Assembly: GCA_029298735.1 (NCBI GenBank)
Contig: JANSLP010000058.1
Coordinates: 83,535-147,534 of the forward strand
Length of the DNA: 64,000 nucleotides
Direction of reading: 5' to 3'
DNA from: Ophiostoma sp. CBS 140.51
Lineage: Eukaryota > Ascomycota > Sordariomycetes > Ophiostomatales > Ophiostomataceae
Below are positions 31,388 to 42,213 of the stretch, piece after piece; the stretch's first letter is position 1, and each line of letters begins with the position of its first letter. The notes under the pieces are model-generated. The model had not been told where the DNA came from and searched no databases. It saw only the letters and a list, made by a program, of their open reading frames with translations. The position numbers and the translations under genes were made by a program.

Positions 31388-32201
31388 AGCGAGGAACGGG
31401 TAATGATCTAGAAGAATGAAAAAAAGAAAAGAAAAAAAGGTATCTCCTTTGTGGCCAAAATATGACTTTTTTCAACCGCACGCTATGGTTGGCCTCAACC
31501 CTTATTTTCGACCCACTAGTACTTCCAAATACATAGCCCTACAGCGCAAATTGGAAGTCACCCCTCGTTTCAACCCTTCACCAGCCAAAATTTGTATTGT
31601 TTACTTCTTTGTCAGCTGACGCTTTGATGCAACAGTAACGCGCCTTGTACAGGTAAGGTTCGCGTGTCCCATTAAAAAAAGTCATATTTTGACTTCGAAA
31701 TTGCGACTGGGTAGTGGACACCGACAGACTAGTTCGTACAGGAAGAAATAAAATAATTAATGGGTAAGGATGAAGTGGATATGGAGCTTGTTATGGTATA
31801 AGGCTTGCGTTGTTGAGACAGCACCGAAGCGGGCTGAAATAGATACACCCTGTTGAAGTAGATAAAATGGTCGCGGCCGTTTAATCTGGCCTTACTGGTT
31901 TCCACCTTCCTCTTCTTTCCCCTCTTGCTTTTAATGACCTTTGTCGCAAGTGAAGGCTCGGATTTACTTCAAAACATCGCCCTGGTATCGATTCCATCCC
32001 CGACGTCGAGATCCCCAAACCAATTGGTGTTTCTTGGATGAGAAGCTTGCGCCAGTCAACCTGGTCGAATAATGTCTAATCCTCATACAGTAGTTGCAAC
32101 CCTTTCTTTCCTTTCTATTGTTTTATTCTGGTAGCTGGGAGTTGTGCTGAAGGCTGGGTGGCGTCACAGAGATAGTAGGTTTGGCTTACACAGCTTTTAT
32201 C
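31388..32201. other. Intergenic, contains a possible MITE
   Basis: About 810 bases upstream of the ankyrin gene. Apart from the inverted-repeat element at 31456-31691, it is AT-rich non-coding sequence with no recognisable gene. Confidence 0.5.
31456..31691. mobile_element. Possible MITE (236 bp, 17-bp perfect terminal inverted repeats)
   Basis: The left arm caaaatatgactttttt (31456-31472) is matched exactly by its reverse complement at 31675-31691. Inside, ACTTCCAA (31521-31528) and TTGGAAGT (31551-31558) form a second inverted repeat. There is no open frame and no clear target-site duplication. The size and structure fit a miniature inverted-repeat element, but no second copy exists in this window. 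Confidence 0.35.
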
Positions 32202-33906
32202 TCATTCCACACGATCAACCACCGCTCCATGGTCCACAAGCACCTGCTCATCGACTCTGTCCGTGGCGTATTCAACGCGCTTCCAAGTCGTTAAGGTACT
32301 CGTCTTCATACCCGTCTTTAGTTTCCAAACCCGCCCTCGTCGGGGAAATCGCTGTTTGTCATACGAACAATATCCTCCGAACCCGGTGCCACCTCCATAG
32401 CAGAGCCAAGGACCAGGCCTAGGAGCATTGTCGCCACCGGGAGGCGTTTGCTGTGGTAGCCAAGCGCAAAAATCATTCACGTGATCATGCCCACAGGCCA
32501 ATGCTGATATGCGTTCTTCGACTAAAGCGTCGTAGAAATGGGTATTCACGCTCGGACATTCAGTCGGTTCGCCCCGGTGGCCGCTATGGATTCTGAGACC
32601 CTTGTCACCGAACTCGGGAAGGGGGATGTGTGTGAAAACTAGAGACACATGAAAGCAGCTGTCACCATCGTGTTTCTCACGCGCGCTTCGTTGCGCTTGG
32701 GAAGTGTCTCTGAACCACTCAATTTGGTTTTCCTGAATGGGGGCGTAGTCGGGATTGCGTGTCGTGCTTTGAATTTGACCGTGCGAATCCAGGAAATACA
32801 AAGTCGCTAACGGGCGCTGTGACGGCGCAGGGGCCAGGACTTGAAGGGAAAAGTTGCCGATGCCGGCAACCTTTTCTTTGCCTGGCTCACAAAGGCTGAA
32901 AGGCAGTTTCTGGAGAATGGACATCTGGTCCGTTCCTAGAATCGAGTCAGCAATAATGAACGCGCCTCACTTCTAAGACCGGGCTTATTCGAGAACGTTT
33001 GTGAGAATAGATATATGCGAGCGCCCCGTCAATTGTCATCCCATAGGACCGAAACTCACGTGATAATGCGTAGTCGCCCTCACAATCATGATTGCCAAAG
33101 ACGGCTGCAAAAGGAATCGAACGCTTGATGATAGGAGCAACTACCTTGAAGAGCGCAGATTGGCTGTCTAGGATGTTGTGGTGCAACTGATCTCCAGTGA
33201 GAACGACAAGGTCCGGTTTCTCGACATCCAGGATGCTTTCCATAAAGGCAACCGTACGTGGGTCAGCCTCCATCGCCGGCAGATTTTTCCCGTGGGCATC
33301 AACGGCATCATTGCATATTCCAGGACCAGTGACCATGTGCGTATCAGAAAATTGGACAATCTTGAATTCCCCATCCTCCTTTACTCGTAAAGGTCTCCGG
33401 TCGATCGGATCGTCTCTGCTGTGGTGTACGCTGAGCCTTGCACGTGGTATGTCTGTTGGGCCGCCAAGTTGAAGCGGGGTTTTCATGAGAGTCCATTTCG
33501 GTCGTGGGTCAACGGCATCCACACCGAAGAGAACGTCCACCTCTGTCACAACCTCGTCAATGTTGCCAGAGAAGTGGCTTCTTCGTATCCAAATTCCGCA
33601 AGCTCGCTCCTCCCACGAAGGACCCGAGCTAGGACCAGGAGGAGGCCGATTGCCAACGCTAATATCTGTAACCAGCAGCTCTTCAGCGGTAAGTTCACTT
33701 TGATTCACTAGCGCTACATAGAGCCATGCGCTCGCTTGAGATGTATGTAGGTAGAGATCTTTCTTTAGACGGTGCCATATTCGCGGGTCCGGTTCGCCGG
33801 TAGGGGAGGATACGGTAGGGGAGAAGATTACGGTCAAATCCGTGACAACAGGAAGAAGAAATTTGCCCATAGCACGAGGAGCGGACGGTTCGACGTCTCG
33901 AGGCAT
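32202..33906 (-). CDS. Dcr2/Sia1-like metallophosphatase (2 exons)
   Basis: Exons 33906-33060 and 32935-32202 are joined by a 124-nt intron (donor GTGAGT, branch GCTGAC, acceptor TCTAG), rebuilding ALSRTDQMSILQKLPFSL. The protein is 526 residues from the first ATG of the frame. The N-terminal region VVTDLTV..RIWHRLKKDLYL..AWLYVALVNQ is the lead-in domain of fungal Dcr2. The metallophosphoesterase motifs follow: FKIVQFSDTHMV, VVLTGDQLHHN, FGNHDCEGDYAL, VFTHIPLPEF, ACGHDHVNDFC. Dcr2 dephosphorylates cell-cycle and ER-stress regulators (Sic1, Ire1) in yeast. Family members usually begin with a membrane anchor; none is seen here, so the true start or a 5' exon may lie further upstream (33907-34280). 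The catalytic core is intact. Confidence 0.87.
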
Positions 33907-34673
33907 CTTTCGAGGGATGGGCAGGACTCGGGAGGAGAGGAATCAGATGCCAGCGTTGTTGGTAGAAATCGCAATCCAAAACGAAATGAGAAAAGACGAC
34001 GCAAAGTGGCGCACTTTTCGTCCAGCTGTAGCAATTTTTTTGATTTATTGAGGAAGCCGGCGAAACACGGCTCTTGGGGAAACAAAAACTCCGGGACCTC
34101 CCACCCCAGTCTCTGGCACGTGTTGAGTTTTCGGTCACGGCTTGGACCGAAAGCTGTCGAGCATGCAGAAATAGTAGGTGGACCACAACGGCAAGCGAGA
34201 TAAAATTTGGGCGCTTTCAATATTGAGAATTTGTTCTCTATTCGGATAAAGGTGATGTCGTCTTGAGTACGGAGCATTGTGTCTTTTGCGCTGCGAAATG
34301 CTTAGGCAGACGAAAATACAATGCCTACTGAGCATTTTCGGGGGCTTCCCCGCATGATCGCGCGCTACGGAGCCCCCGAACGTACTGTGGCTCCTCTCTC
34401 CTCACGTCCGTCACCTGGATCGTGCCGATGTCGCTGACTGTGTTAAACTGCTTCTGCCTGCGTTTTCCGTGAAATCATTATAAGATAATCAGCTACAGTT
34501 TGAATACATACCAAGTCGACAAAATTTAAACCCACGAATAATAAGGTGTTCTTGGTATTGCATATTCATTTATTTGAGCTTCCTGTTCTTGATCTTACAA
34601 CACAGACATGCCACGTCTTTTCCAGACAAGTAGCTTCTCTCTTACTGATTTCTTTATTTTCCAACCACAGATT
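33907..34673. other. Intergenic; possible missing 5' exon of the Dcr2-like gene
   Basis: About 770 bases upstream of the phosphatase frame and downstream of the permease. Overlapping minus-strand frames (33834-34277, 33695-34186) contain hydrophobic patches that could include an unrecognised anchor exon, but no splice pair is convincing. Confidence 0.35.
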
Positions 34674-36359
34674 TTACACAACCTCGGCATAGACAACATC
34701 ATCCTCGCGGTTTCCCTGCTTCTCGTCACCGGCAACGACACGCGCACGCAAAGCTTCGTCGTAGTTGCGCATGGCAGGGATGGCAAAGACGGTGACGTCC
34801 GGGCCAAACAGTAGGTCCATGTCCTCGAGCTGCACGCCCTTGGTCTCGGGCACAAACAGGTAGGCAAAGACAATGGCGACGACGGTCCAGGCGCCATAGA
34901 AAAGAAACGTGCCATAGCTGATACCCAAAATCATGTGCGGCAGACTGTAGACGACGACAAACTGGGAGAGCCACTGGATGCACGTGGCGGCGGCCATGCC
35001 TGCCGTACGTACGCGTGTGGGCAAAACCTCACTGCCAAATAGCCAAGGGATGCCGTTCCAGCTCATGCCGTAAAAGAGGGCATAAATGTAAATCATGGCG
35101 ACGGCGGCATTAGCACCACCGTCGCGTTTGGGAACATGGTCAAAGGAGCCGCTAATCTTGCTGTAGCCGGCCAGGTAAAACATGGCAATGCCGGCAAAGA
35201 CGCCGCCCACCAGCAGCAGTGTTCGACGGCCGACCTTGTCTACCAAGAAGCCGGCATACAGCAAAGTGGCAGTCATCTTGACGATACCAAAGATGCCCGT
35301 GCCGAGAAGACCAGTCGACGTGCCGGTGTAGCCAATGGACTTGAAGATAGTCGGCGAATAGTAGTTAATGGCATTGATGCCTGTAAAGTTCTGCAGGACC
35401 ATGAGCAGCATGGCCAGCAGGATCCGGTTGCGGATGCCCTTTTGCGAGGCCTCCTTGGCAATCTGCTTCCACCGGTTGGTGTCACTACCGGGCCCCGTCA
35501 AGCCCTCGAGCTCGTGCTCCACGGCCAGCTCAATGGTGGCCAGCTCGCGCACCAGGTACGGGTGGTCGGCGGGCAGGTTGCGCAGCCAGGACAGCGCCTT
35601 GACGGCCTCGTCGCGCTTGCCGCGCGACACTAGCCAGCGGGGGGAGTCGACCATCGGCAGCATGCAGCCCAACAACAAACCGGCGGGAATAAACTGGATG
35701 CCGACGGGCAGGCGCCACTGCACCGACGACGTCGGACTGAAATTTTTGTTGACGCCGTAGTTGACCCAGAAGCCGCAGACCAGGGCCACCTGCAGCATCA
35801 CCTCAAACATGCCCACCAGCCGGCCGCGGATGGCCGCCGGTGCACACTCGCTGACATAGATGGGCACAACCGCCGTGGACATGCCAATGGCCAAACCGCA
35901 AATGGCACGGCCGGCATACAAGCAGTCGATGCGGCCAATCATCTGCAGGATGGCGCCGACCAGAAACACGCCCGTCGAGGACAGCAGCGTGCGCTTGCGG
36001 CCGATGCGTTCGGCGAGGAAAAATGTGACAATGGCGCCGAAAAAGGCGCCGGCCTGGTAGGTGGACACAATGTTGGACGAGAGGTTAGCCTTTGCCGTCC
36101 CAGATGCCGTGGCGAGACCGAATGTGGACTGGAAGGCGGGCAGGCTCAACGTGCCGCCAATAAAGGCCGAGTCGTAGCCATAGAGAGCAGAGGCCTAGAG
36201 TGAAGGGGTACCGGTTAGTGATGAGTATGTTAACAAAAGTAAATGGTCGGAGGTACATACCCACGAGGCAGACAGGGCCAAGAGATGCGGGCGGTAGCCG
36301 TAAATCTCCCGCGGCGCTTCCTCGCCCGGCCGTTCTTCAATCCGGAAGGGGTTCTTCAT
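34674..36359 (-). CDS. MFS sugar porter, quinate-permease-like (2 exons)
   Basis: Exons 36359-36261 and 36194-34674 (66-nt intron, donor GTATGT, branch CACTAACC, acceptor TCTAG, phase 0) encode 539 residues starting MKNPFRIEERPGEEAPREIYGYRP. It has 12 membrane helices with sugar-porter signatures: YGYDSAFIGGTLSLPAF, ERIGRKRTLLSS, GRLVGMFEVMLQ, DSPRWLVSRGKRDEA, TGINAINYYSPTIF, DKVGRRTLL and FVPETKGVQLEDMD. The GYDSAFIGGTL start and FTGINAINYYSPTIF resemble QutD/Qa-y quinate permeases and related fungal sugar porters. It diverges from a cyclase-family gene across 1.2 kb, so substrate import and catabolism may be linked. Substrate is uncertain; a second, closer QutD homologue lies at 47.5-49.3 kb. 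Confidence 0.88.
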
Positions 36360-36467
36360 CTTGTCGAATTTGTTGTTTTCGTTCTCGTCGTTGCGTCGTT
36401 GAAACTGTCAAGTTTTTGTCGTCAAGAAACCACGTACTATCTCAACAGTCGAGCAACAAATAAACCC

Positions 36468-36514
36468 AAGAAAAAGAAAAAGAAAAAGAAAAAGAAAAAG
36501 AAACGAAACGAAAC
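36468..36514 (+). repeat. (AAAAAG)n microsatellite followed by AAACG units
   Basis: About five AAAAAG units run into GAAACGAAACGAAAC. It lies in the 5' leader of the leftward permease and reads CT-rich on its coding strand. Confidence 0.9.
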
Positions 36515-36998
36515 AAGAGGACCAGGGCGCAGACTTACTCAAATATCAGACGACTTCCCCCACGACTACCGACATGCCGATGCCACGCGAGCCGATGCGA
36601 CGCAAAAACACTGCAATCCTTCCTCCGTATAAGTCTTTATCCTCTTTGCCGGCGTGCATTGTCCATTATCCCCACATGCTGAGGCCCCATGGGGTCTGGT
36701 GAGCCTCTTGTACCCCACTGGGGCAGTTGTGTACACTCCGGAGTCATGTAGCCATGTCCGAATGGTTCAATTGTGTCCTGTCAGATGGCGAATTATTCTC
36801 AGTAGCGTTTATACTGCGTACTCAGTAGTTGTCCTTCTACTTAAATACCATACAAAGCCGACTTTTTTATCACTGGTTCAACTGGGCAAGTGACTGACAT
36901 CAGTTTTGCGAAACGTGGGTAAATGACTGACATAAGTTTTGAAAGATTCTGCGGGAGGGATGGACAGTAAATCGACAGAATCGAATGCGAGTCAACCC

Positions 36999-37014
36999 GG
37001 TTAAACACTTATTC
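36999..37014. promoter_or_regulatory. Near-consensus quinate-activator-type site
   Basis: GGTTAAACACTTATTC matches 14 of 16 positions of the QutA/qa-1F consensus GGRTAARYRYTTAYCC. It lies between the divergent quinate-permease-like and cyclase genes. A single site of this quality can arise by chance. Confidence 0.3.
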
Positions 37015-37581
37015 GTTTGTTCAAGTGTGTCCTCCAAGCAAGGATATTATTGGCCCTACATCACATCCGGGGGTTGTCCTTGTTTTGCGGATGTTAACAT
37101 CCGCGTTCAACCGTCAATTACGGAGGAGTCCAGATCCTTCGGGGTGGGTCTGACACCTGACAGAGGCCGCTAAAAACCTCCGTTAGGAAGCGGAGTGGAA
37201 CACCCGATCTCGGTGGTCTGGTTAAGGTTATGTTTTTCTACCCACTACAAGTACTTGATCTTGGCTCCAGACATGATTCTAGGGCCATGATCCAAGTACT
37301 CGGTATTGTCCCTTTTATAAGATGATTATTAGAGATGGGCTGAGCGCGGGACGATAAAAGCCAAGAGACGAATAGACTAAAATCAACAATAGTGGCTCGC
37401 CTGGAAGAGAAAACAGCCAGTTCAAGAAGCGACATTAGCAGCCACGACATCCAGAGGCCAAAATAAGTGACCGGGCAAGGCCTTAAAAAAATAGAACAAC
37501 AAAATACTTCAGAAGAAGGGAACTCTGACAATTGATAAACGGAGCTCTGTTGAACAAGACACTCGGCAACCCATCTCCGCC

Positions 37582-38744
37582 ATGCCCGTCACACTACCCC
37601 CATTCGACGCCTTGCCCCTGGACAAGACTGGACCGCCAGGCAATGCATGGGGTCTCTGGGGGCCCGACGATCAGCTGGGAAGGCTGAACCTGCTGACGCC
37701 CGAGACCGTGGCTGCCGCCGCTTCCGAAATCAAGGAAGGCCTGCGCATCTCGCTGGACTGGCCGCTGGACAAGCCGTCGCATCCTACGTTCAACCGCCAG
37801 CAATTTGAGCACCGCATCATCAATGCGGCGCCCATGACCCAGAACGACGATGCCGTGCACTTTAACACCCAGAGCAGCACACAGTGGGATGGGTTCCGGC
37901 ATTATGGTAGTCTCCCTTTTCGTCCATGCTCGCGTCAATGAATACAATACTCACTCTTCCAGGATACCAAAGAGCCAAGCAATTCTATATGGGCCATGTC
38001 CAAGAGGACTTTCAGCCAGGCTCGGGCAAGCTAGGCATTGATGGTGTGTACTGTCGCGTTTCCGAATCGTTTTCTACCATGCACGGCGCTGACCTCCAGC
38101 CTATGCAAACAACGGCGGCATCATTGGCCGTGGCGTCTTGCTGGACTGGGCCTCCTGGGCCGACCACAACGGCATTCACCTCTCGCCCTTTCAGACCGGC
38201 GCCATTGAACTCGCCCACCTCAAGGCCATTGTGGCCGAATACAACATCCAGTTTCGCCAGGGCGACATCCTCTTTATCCGCTCCGGGTTCACGGCTGCCT
38301 ACAACGCATTGTCCGCACAAGACCGCGAAAATTTTCCCAATCGCCAACCGGGCGGCCTCCTCGGGTTTGAAGCCACCCGCGACAGCCTACGCTGGCTGTG
38401 GGAAAACGAGTTTGCCGCCGTGGCGGGCGATGCCATGGGCTTTGAGCGCGGACCGGCCACGGGACCCTACAACGACCCAGACGTCAGCATCCACCAATGG
38501 GCGCTGGGCGGCTGGGGCATGCCAATTGGTGAAATGTTTGACCTTGAGGCTCTAGCCGAGGCGTGCCGGAGCCGGAACCGGTGGACCTTTTTCTTGACCA
38601 GTGTTCCTTTGAAGGCGAGTTGCAAACTTGCGCCTCTTTATGACATGAACCCATCACAACACCTGTAAAATACGAGCAAATACTAACAACAGACAGGTTC
38701 CCGGAGGCGTTGCAAGCCCTGGAAACGCAGTTGCTATCTTGTAA
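37582..38744 (+). CDS. Cyclase-family (kynurenine-formamidase-like) metal-dependent hydrolase, 4 exons, one GC-AG intron
   Basis: Exons 37582-37906, 37963-38043, 38100-38614 and 38697-38744 encode 322 residues. The first two introns are GT-AG (GTAGTC, GTGTGT). The third starts GCGAGT with a perfect TACTAAC branch (38681) and joins SVPLK to VPGGVASPGNAVAIL, which is the conserved C-terminus of the family. Other marks are GNAWGLWGPDDQLGRLNLLTPE, TQSSTQWDGFRHYGYQRAKQFY, GIIGRGVLLDWASWAD, GDILFIRSGF, AVAGDAMGFE and WALGGWGMPIGEMFDLEALAE. These proteins (Pfam Cyclase) hydrolyse amide or lactone-like bonds with a bound metal; fungal paralogues of this length are mostly uncharacterised. It diverges from a quinate-permease-like transporter, suggesting aromatic or cyclic-acid catabolism, but that is inference. 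Confidence 0.88.
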
Positions 38745-39558
38745 TTGCTTCCCAAATGCGGATTTGACTTGGTTGTGTTATTTTTAATAGAATTGGACAT
38801 ATATAGAATGCAATCCTCAATAGGATTAAACGAACGATAGGCTTACGCACTTACGTACTTGAGGCAACCAATTCGTATGATATGTGTGTGCAGAAAGCTC
38901 CTTCTCGTAAATATTTGCACAGTAATGGAGAGGCCTCGAACGACAGTCGACAATTCTGAGACGGCAGGTGCCGTACCCAGCCCGCATCCAACAGACCCGG
39001 GCCGTCACTAGTGCCACGCATATATTATTTACATATTGGCCAAAGCTTGTTTTGCCGACAAGTGCGTTGGTTCGGAAACATTACCATTACATCGGCCTGC
39101 TTTACATGACTCGTAGAGCACACTCGACAACAACCAACAGATGAACTATTTTACCATGAATGCAGGGCCCTAGTAGCACTGCCATTTACGGGCGTCCATT
39201 CGGCTCTATTAGGGCCAAGACATATTTGGATATTTTGTTTTGGATCCTACGATGTATAACGTTTGTATCGTGACGGCGTCTGGTGGTTGCCACAATGCAG
39301 CATCTCGTATTTGTGTTGAGGTCCTACAAATCTTGGTGTTTGTGAACTTCACCGGCAATTAAACAAGAATGTTCTTTGTCCTGTATCTATAACCTCCTAT
39401 AGAGGATGTAATGTAGAAGCTGGACGATGAATACAGCTTAAATATGACGTCCGTCATCCCTTTCTTGTGATTCTCTGCTCACGAGAAACCCAGAACCAAC
39501 GCAGTCTCTCTACAGCCCACTCCATACAATTTCATTGATATTCTCTTCTCTAGTCACA
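38745..39558. other. Intergenic, no gene seen
   Basis: About 810 bases. AT-rich at 38760-38830 and mixed elsewhere. The last 130 bases (CT/CA-rich) are likely the leader of the small secreted protein gene. Confidence 0.5.
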
Positions 39559-39840
39559 ATGATCTTCTCCCGCATCGCTCTCGCCTCCGCCGTGGCCGCC
39601 GTTTGGTCGGCCATCACTGTCGTGGCCGGCCCTACCGCCAACGCCGAACGCAGCTCTTGGCCGCTCATTCCCCGCGAGCTCGAGGCCCCTATCCGTTGCA
39701 CCGGCGGTATGACTCCCGACTCCCGTTGCACCAACGGCCTCAGAAAGAATGGTTGCCGCTGTGACAGCAAGCGCACCTACCTGTGCGACCCGCCGCAAAT
39801 GGCCAAAAACGGTGGTATTTGCGCCAAGTGTGGCTGTTAG
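39559..39840 (+). CDS. Small secreted cysteine-rich protein (8 Cys)
   Basis: A single exon of 93 residues from the ATG at 39559 (TCACAATGATC); an in-frame ATG at 39535 adds eight residues before the signal peptide. The N-terminus IFSRIALASAVAAVWSAITVVAG is a signal peptide. A short pro-like region follows (ERSSWPLIPREL), then a compact domain with eight cysteines: PIRC, DSRC, NGCRC, YLC, GICAKCGC. All Cys lie in the last 48 residues, so four disulphides are likely. Small size, secretion and dense Cys are typical of fungal effectors or antimicrobial peptides, but I recognise no known family. It is near two other secreted protein genes. No activity is claimed. Confidence 0.8.
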   Translation: MIFSRIALASAVAAVWSAITVVAGPTANAERSSWPLIPRELEAPIRCTGGMTPDSRCTNGLRKNGCRCDSKRTYLCDPPQMAKNGGICAKCGC

Positions 39841-40365
39841 ATACAGGAATACAGGCTTAATGCTCATTTTTCGGGTCAACATGTCTTTTGTCACTGAGTG
39901 ACCCTCTGATCTTTGGTAATCAATTACTCTGTCAGCTTCAATAGTATCGCTCTCCAAGATTCAATGTATTCGTTTCATGCTATTAAACACGTTATGTCTA
40001 CGAAGCACCTGTAACCAACAGAATTTTAACCACGGTGTGCCTAAAGAAAGAGGCCGCCTGCATGAATTTCATTACCAACAACACGACTACGGTATGCAAA
40101 ACTGTGCCGCGATCAACCAGATTAGATTCTGGTGGACGGCAAATGGTCTAGGCAGGCACTCTCTACTATGTCATTGTTTTACGAGACCCAGATCTGAAAG
40201 GTGTGTCGGCCAGAGTCTATATAAAAGCCATTGTTTTTCTTCTGCAATTTTCCTTTTGGGGTCTTTTTGTATTCTATACTTAAGTTGTAAAATCGCAAAC
40301 ACCCTTTTGTCTGTCGTCTATCTCATTTTCTTATTTCTCATCGTCTCATCTTTCGACAGCTGACA
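39841..40365. promoter_or_regulatory. Upstream region of the 163-residue protein
   Basis: About 525 bases. A TATA-like TATATAAAAG lies at 40216-40225. The stretch from 40230 to 40365 is T/C-rich and leads to the ATG. No gene seen. Confidence 0.45.
40216..40225 (+). promoter_or_regulatory. TATA box
   Basis: TATATAAAAG about 140 bp upstream of the ATG at 40366, followed by a CT-rich leader. It is a clear TATA match in an otherwise TATA-poor window. Confidence 0.55.
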
Positions 40366-40857
40366 ATGGCCTACACCACCCCTCTATTCCACAAGTCGTT
40401 TCACACTCCCGGCTGGCACGGCGACGCCGATACACCGGTGGTCGACAACAAGTATATCGACAAGGACACCGGTAAAGTCGTCGTCGTACCGCCTGACCAC
40501 GCCGAGTACTTGGGCCCGCCCGCCATTGACATTATCATTTCGTGTCTGCACGACAGCAACGAGGGCGGCACAGGGGAAGGGGCACCGCACGGTCACCGAC
40601 GCTCAATGAGGGCCTTCCCGATGGATGCGTTGCTTCGCCATGTTTTGCGAGTGGCCTACCGGCACAAACACCAAGGAGTGTACATTGACTCCGTCATGGC
40701 GACGCCGTTTGCGATCCGGTTGACGATTGGGGGTGACTTTTCGAGTGACGAGTACGACACGATTACAGACGAAATGATGAATGGTATCTGGGATGTCACG
40801 GAGGAGGATGAGGGGCCGGTGAAGGAGAAGAAAGAAGACGGAGGGGGGAAGAAGTAA
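40366..40857 (+). CDS. Hypothetical protein, 163 residues
   Basis: A single exon from GACAATGGCC, encoding MAYTTPLFHKSFHTPGWHGD and ending with an acidic-basic tail (EEDEGPVKEKKEDGGGKK). There is no signal peptide or membrane helix. The middle (AIDIIISCLHDSNEGG, FPMDALLRHVLRVAYRHKHQGVYIDSVMATPFAIRLTIGG) has alternating strand and helix character and a codon choice like the neighbouring genes, and a TATA box lies upstream, so it is probably real. I do not recognise the family and give no function. Confidence 0.65.
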   Translation: MAYTTPLFHKSFHTPGWHGDADTPVVDNKYIDKDTGKVVVVPPDHAEYLGPPAIDIIISCLHDSNEGGTGEGAPHGHRRSMRAFPMDALLRHVLRVAYRHKHQGVYIDSVMATPFAIRLTIGGDFSSDEYDTITDEMMNGIWDVTEEDEGPVKEKKEDGGGKK

Positions 40858-41691
40858 AGCCTACTTGTCATCATCTGAATAATTTTATTAGATTTTATAA
40901 AATATTCCATTTCGGTTTACTTGAAGGAATTCCTTTTATTTTTGGAATTAAAACTCAATGAAAAAACAGCCACAGGAATACGACGTTTAAATTTAATGTA
41001 TTATGAATTGTAAATTATACCACTTAGTAAAAATAAAAAGAGACCTCATGGTGAGTTTCCTTTTCTGGGCGTGCTCCTGTGTTCTGCCTGCTGGTCCATT
41101 CTGCTCAGCTGCTATGATGGCAGTTTCCGTTGTGTCTTTGGCTGTTTCATCGCAAGCAACACCAGAACGGTTGGGCGCCACACCCGAACGCCACCTCTTT
41201 TCGGAGCATCAGTCTGTCTCTCCTTTATTCTGCGGAGGCCACAAAGTCTATTTTCACAAGCGAAACGGCTACTCGCAACAAATTTCAATAAATCGGAGTG
41301 GACATTTCCCATTTTGTACTTATTTTTCAGATTCAGCACGGAGAAGAATCTCCAGAGACCCGCTTCACCATTGATTTTTCAGCGACATTATTGGTGCGTG
41401 CAATCGAGTCCAACTCGAATGGGAACACAGCACGTTCATTTTAGGTTTGGGGCCATTCGCGACGACCAGGGGCATCCAATTCTAGAATCAATAAATTGAA
41501 CAAGGAAATTATGTACCGAGGACGGCGGACCTGAATGAAAGTCCTCTTCTTTCTCTTTTATCTCGACGTGCCCATTTTCATATTGTCACCTTTCAGCACT
41601 TTGTTCATCGCAACACGACGACAATTCGTTACAAACACTCATCCTTTCACCGACTTCACACGTGCTTGATACAGCCACCATCGTTTTCAAG
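40858..41691. other. Intergenic, no gene seen
   Basis: About 830 bases. AT-rich at 40875-41040. A frame at 41003-41374 begins with a hydrophobic stretch but has no family resemblance and then turns to random composition. The end leads into the CBM-like gene. Confidence 0.5.
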
Positions 41692-42213
41692 ATGAAGGTT
41701 TCGTGCCTCTTGACGGCCCCCCTTCTCTGGGCGGGCATGGCCTCGGCCACCGTCTGCAAACCGAGCACACCACAGGTCTGCCAAAACATTCTCAGCGCGC
41801 CAGACTTTAGCCCGTCATCCGCCTGGATTGCCTACTTTCCTGCCAACCAGGCGCCTGCGGACAACAGCTGGACACCCACGGCGCCCTGCGGCGACTACGA
41901 CTCGTGTGTGCAAATCACTGCGCACCAAGACACTGCTTTGTCGATCCAGTCTTTTACCTACCCCTACAGCGGCGCCTATACCGCCTCTCTCAAGTACAAG
42001 GTGCTCAATGCCGGCGATGGCAGCGGGAACCTAAAGTTTGGATTGGTCACCGGCGAGGCGGGCGTGACCACCAACGCCGTGACGAGCACATGGGAGACGT
42101 ACACCATTGACTTCACGGCCAATGCAGGAGGCGGCAGTCTCTACCTCGCGTACACGGCCAGCGGATTCGGCACAATCCAAGTGACGGACGTGCAGATCAT
42201 TGCCTGCCAGTAA
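41692..42213 (+). CDS. Secreted CBM-like (jelly-roll) protein
   Basis: A single exon of 173 residues from AAGATGAAGGTT. The signal peptide is KVSCLLTAPLLWAGMASA. The mature part has VCQNILSAPDFSPSSAWIAYFPANQ, SCVQITAHQD, YPYSGAYTASLKYKVLNAG and SGFGTIQVTDVQIIACQ. This is the beta-sandwich pattern (damaged-residue list, total-body strand repeat, closing V-T-D-V-x-I) of carbohydrate-binding modules near families 4/9/22 that occur alone in fungal secretomes. Four cysteines probably make two disulphides. No catalytic domain is attached, so a binding or adhesive role is inferred. It is convergent with a secreted esterase gene 245 bp away. Confidence 0.72.
   Translation: MKVSCLLTAPLLWAGMASATVCKPSTPQVCQNILSAPDFSPSSAWIAYFPANQAPADNSWTPTAPCGDYDSCVQITAHQDTALSIQSFTYPYSGAYTASLKYKVLNAGDGSGNLKFGLVTGEAGVTTNAVTSTWETYTIDFTANAGGGSLYLAYTASGFGTIQVTDVQIIACQ

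Larger units (their letters stand above)
36360..37581. promoter_or_regulatory. Divergent promoter of permease and cyclase genes
   Basis: About 1.2 kb. It contains an A/G microsatellite in the permease leader (36468-36514) and a near-match to the QutA/qa-1F palindrome at 36999-37014. No gene seen. Confidence 0.45.
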
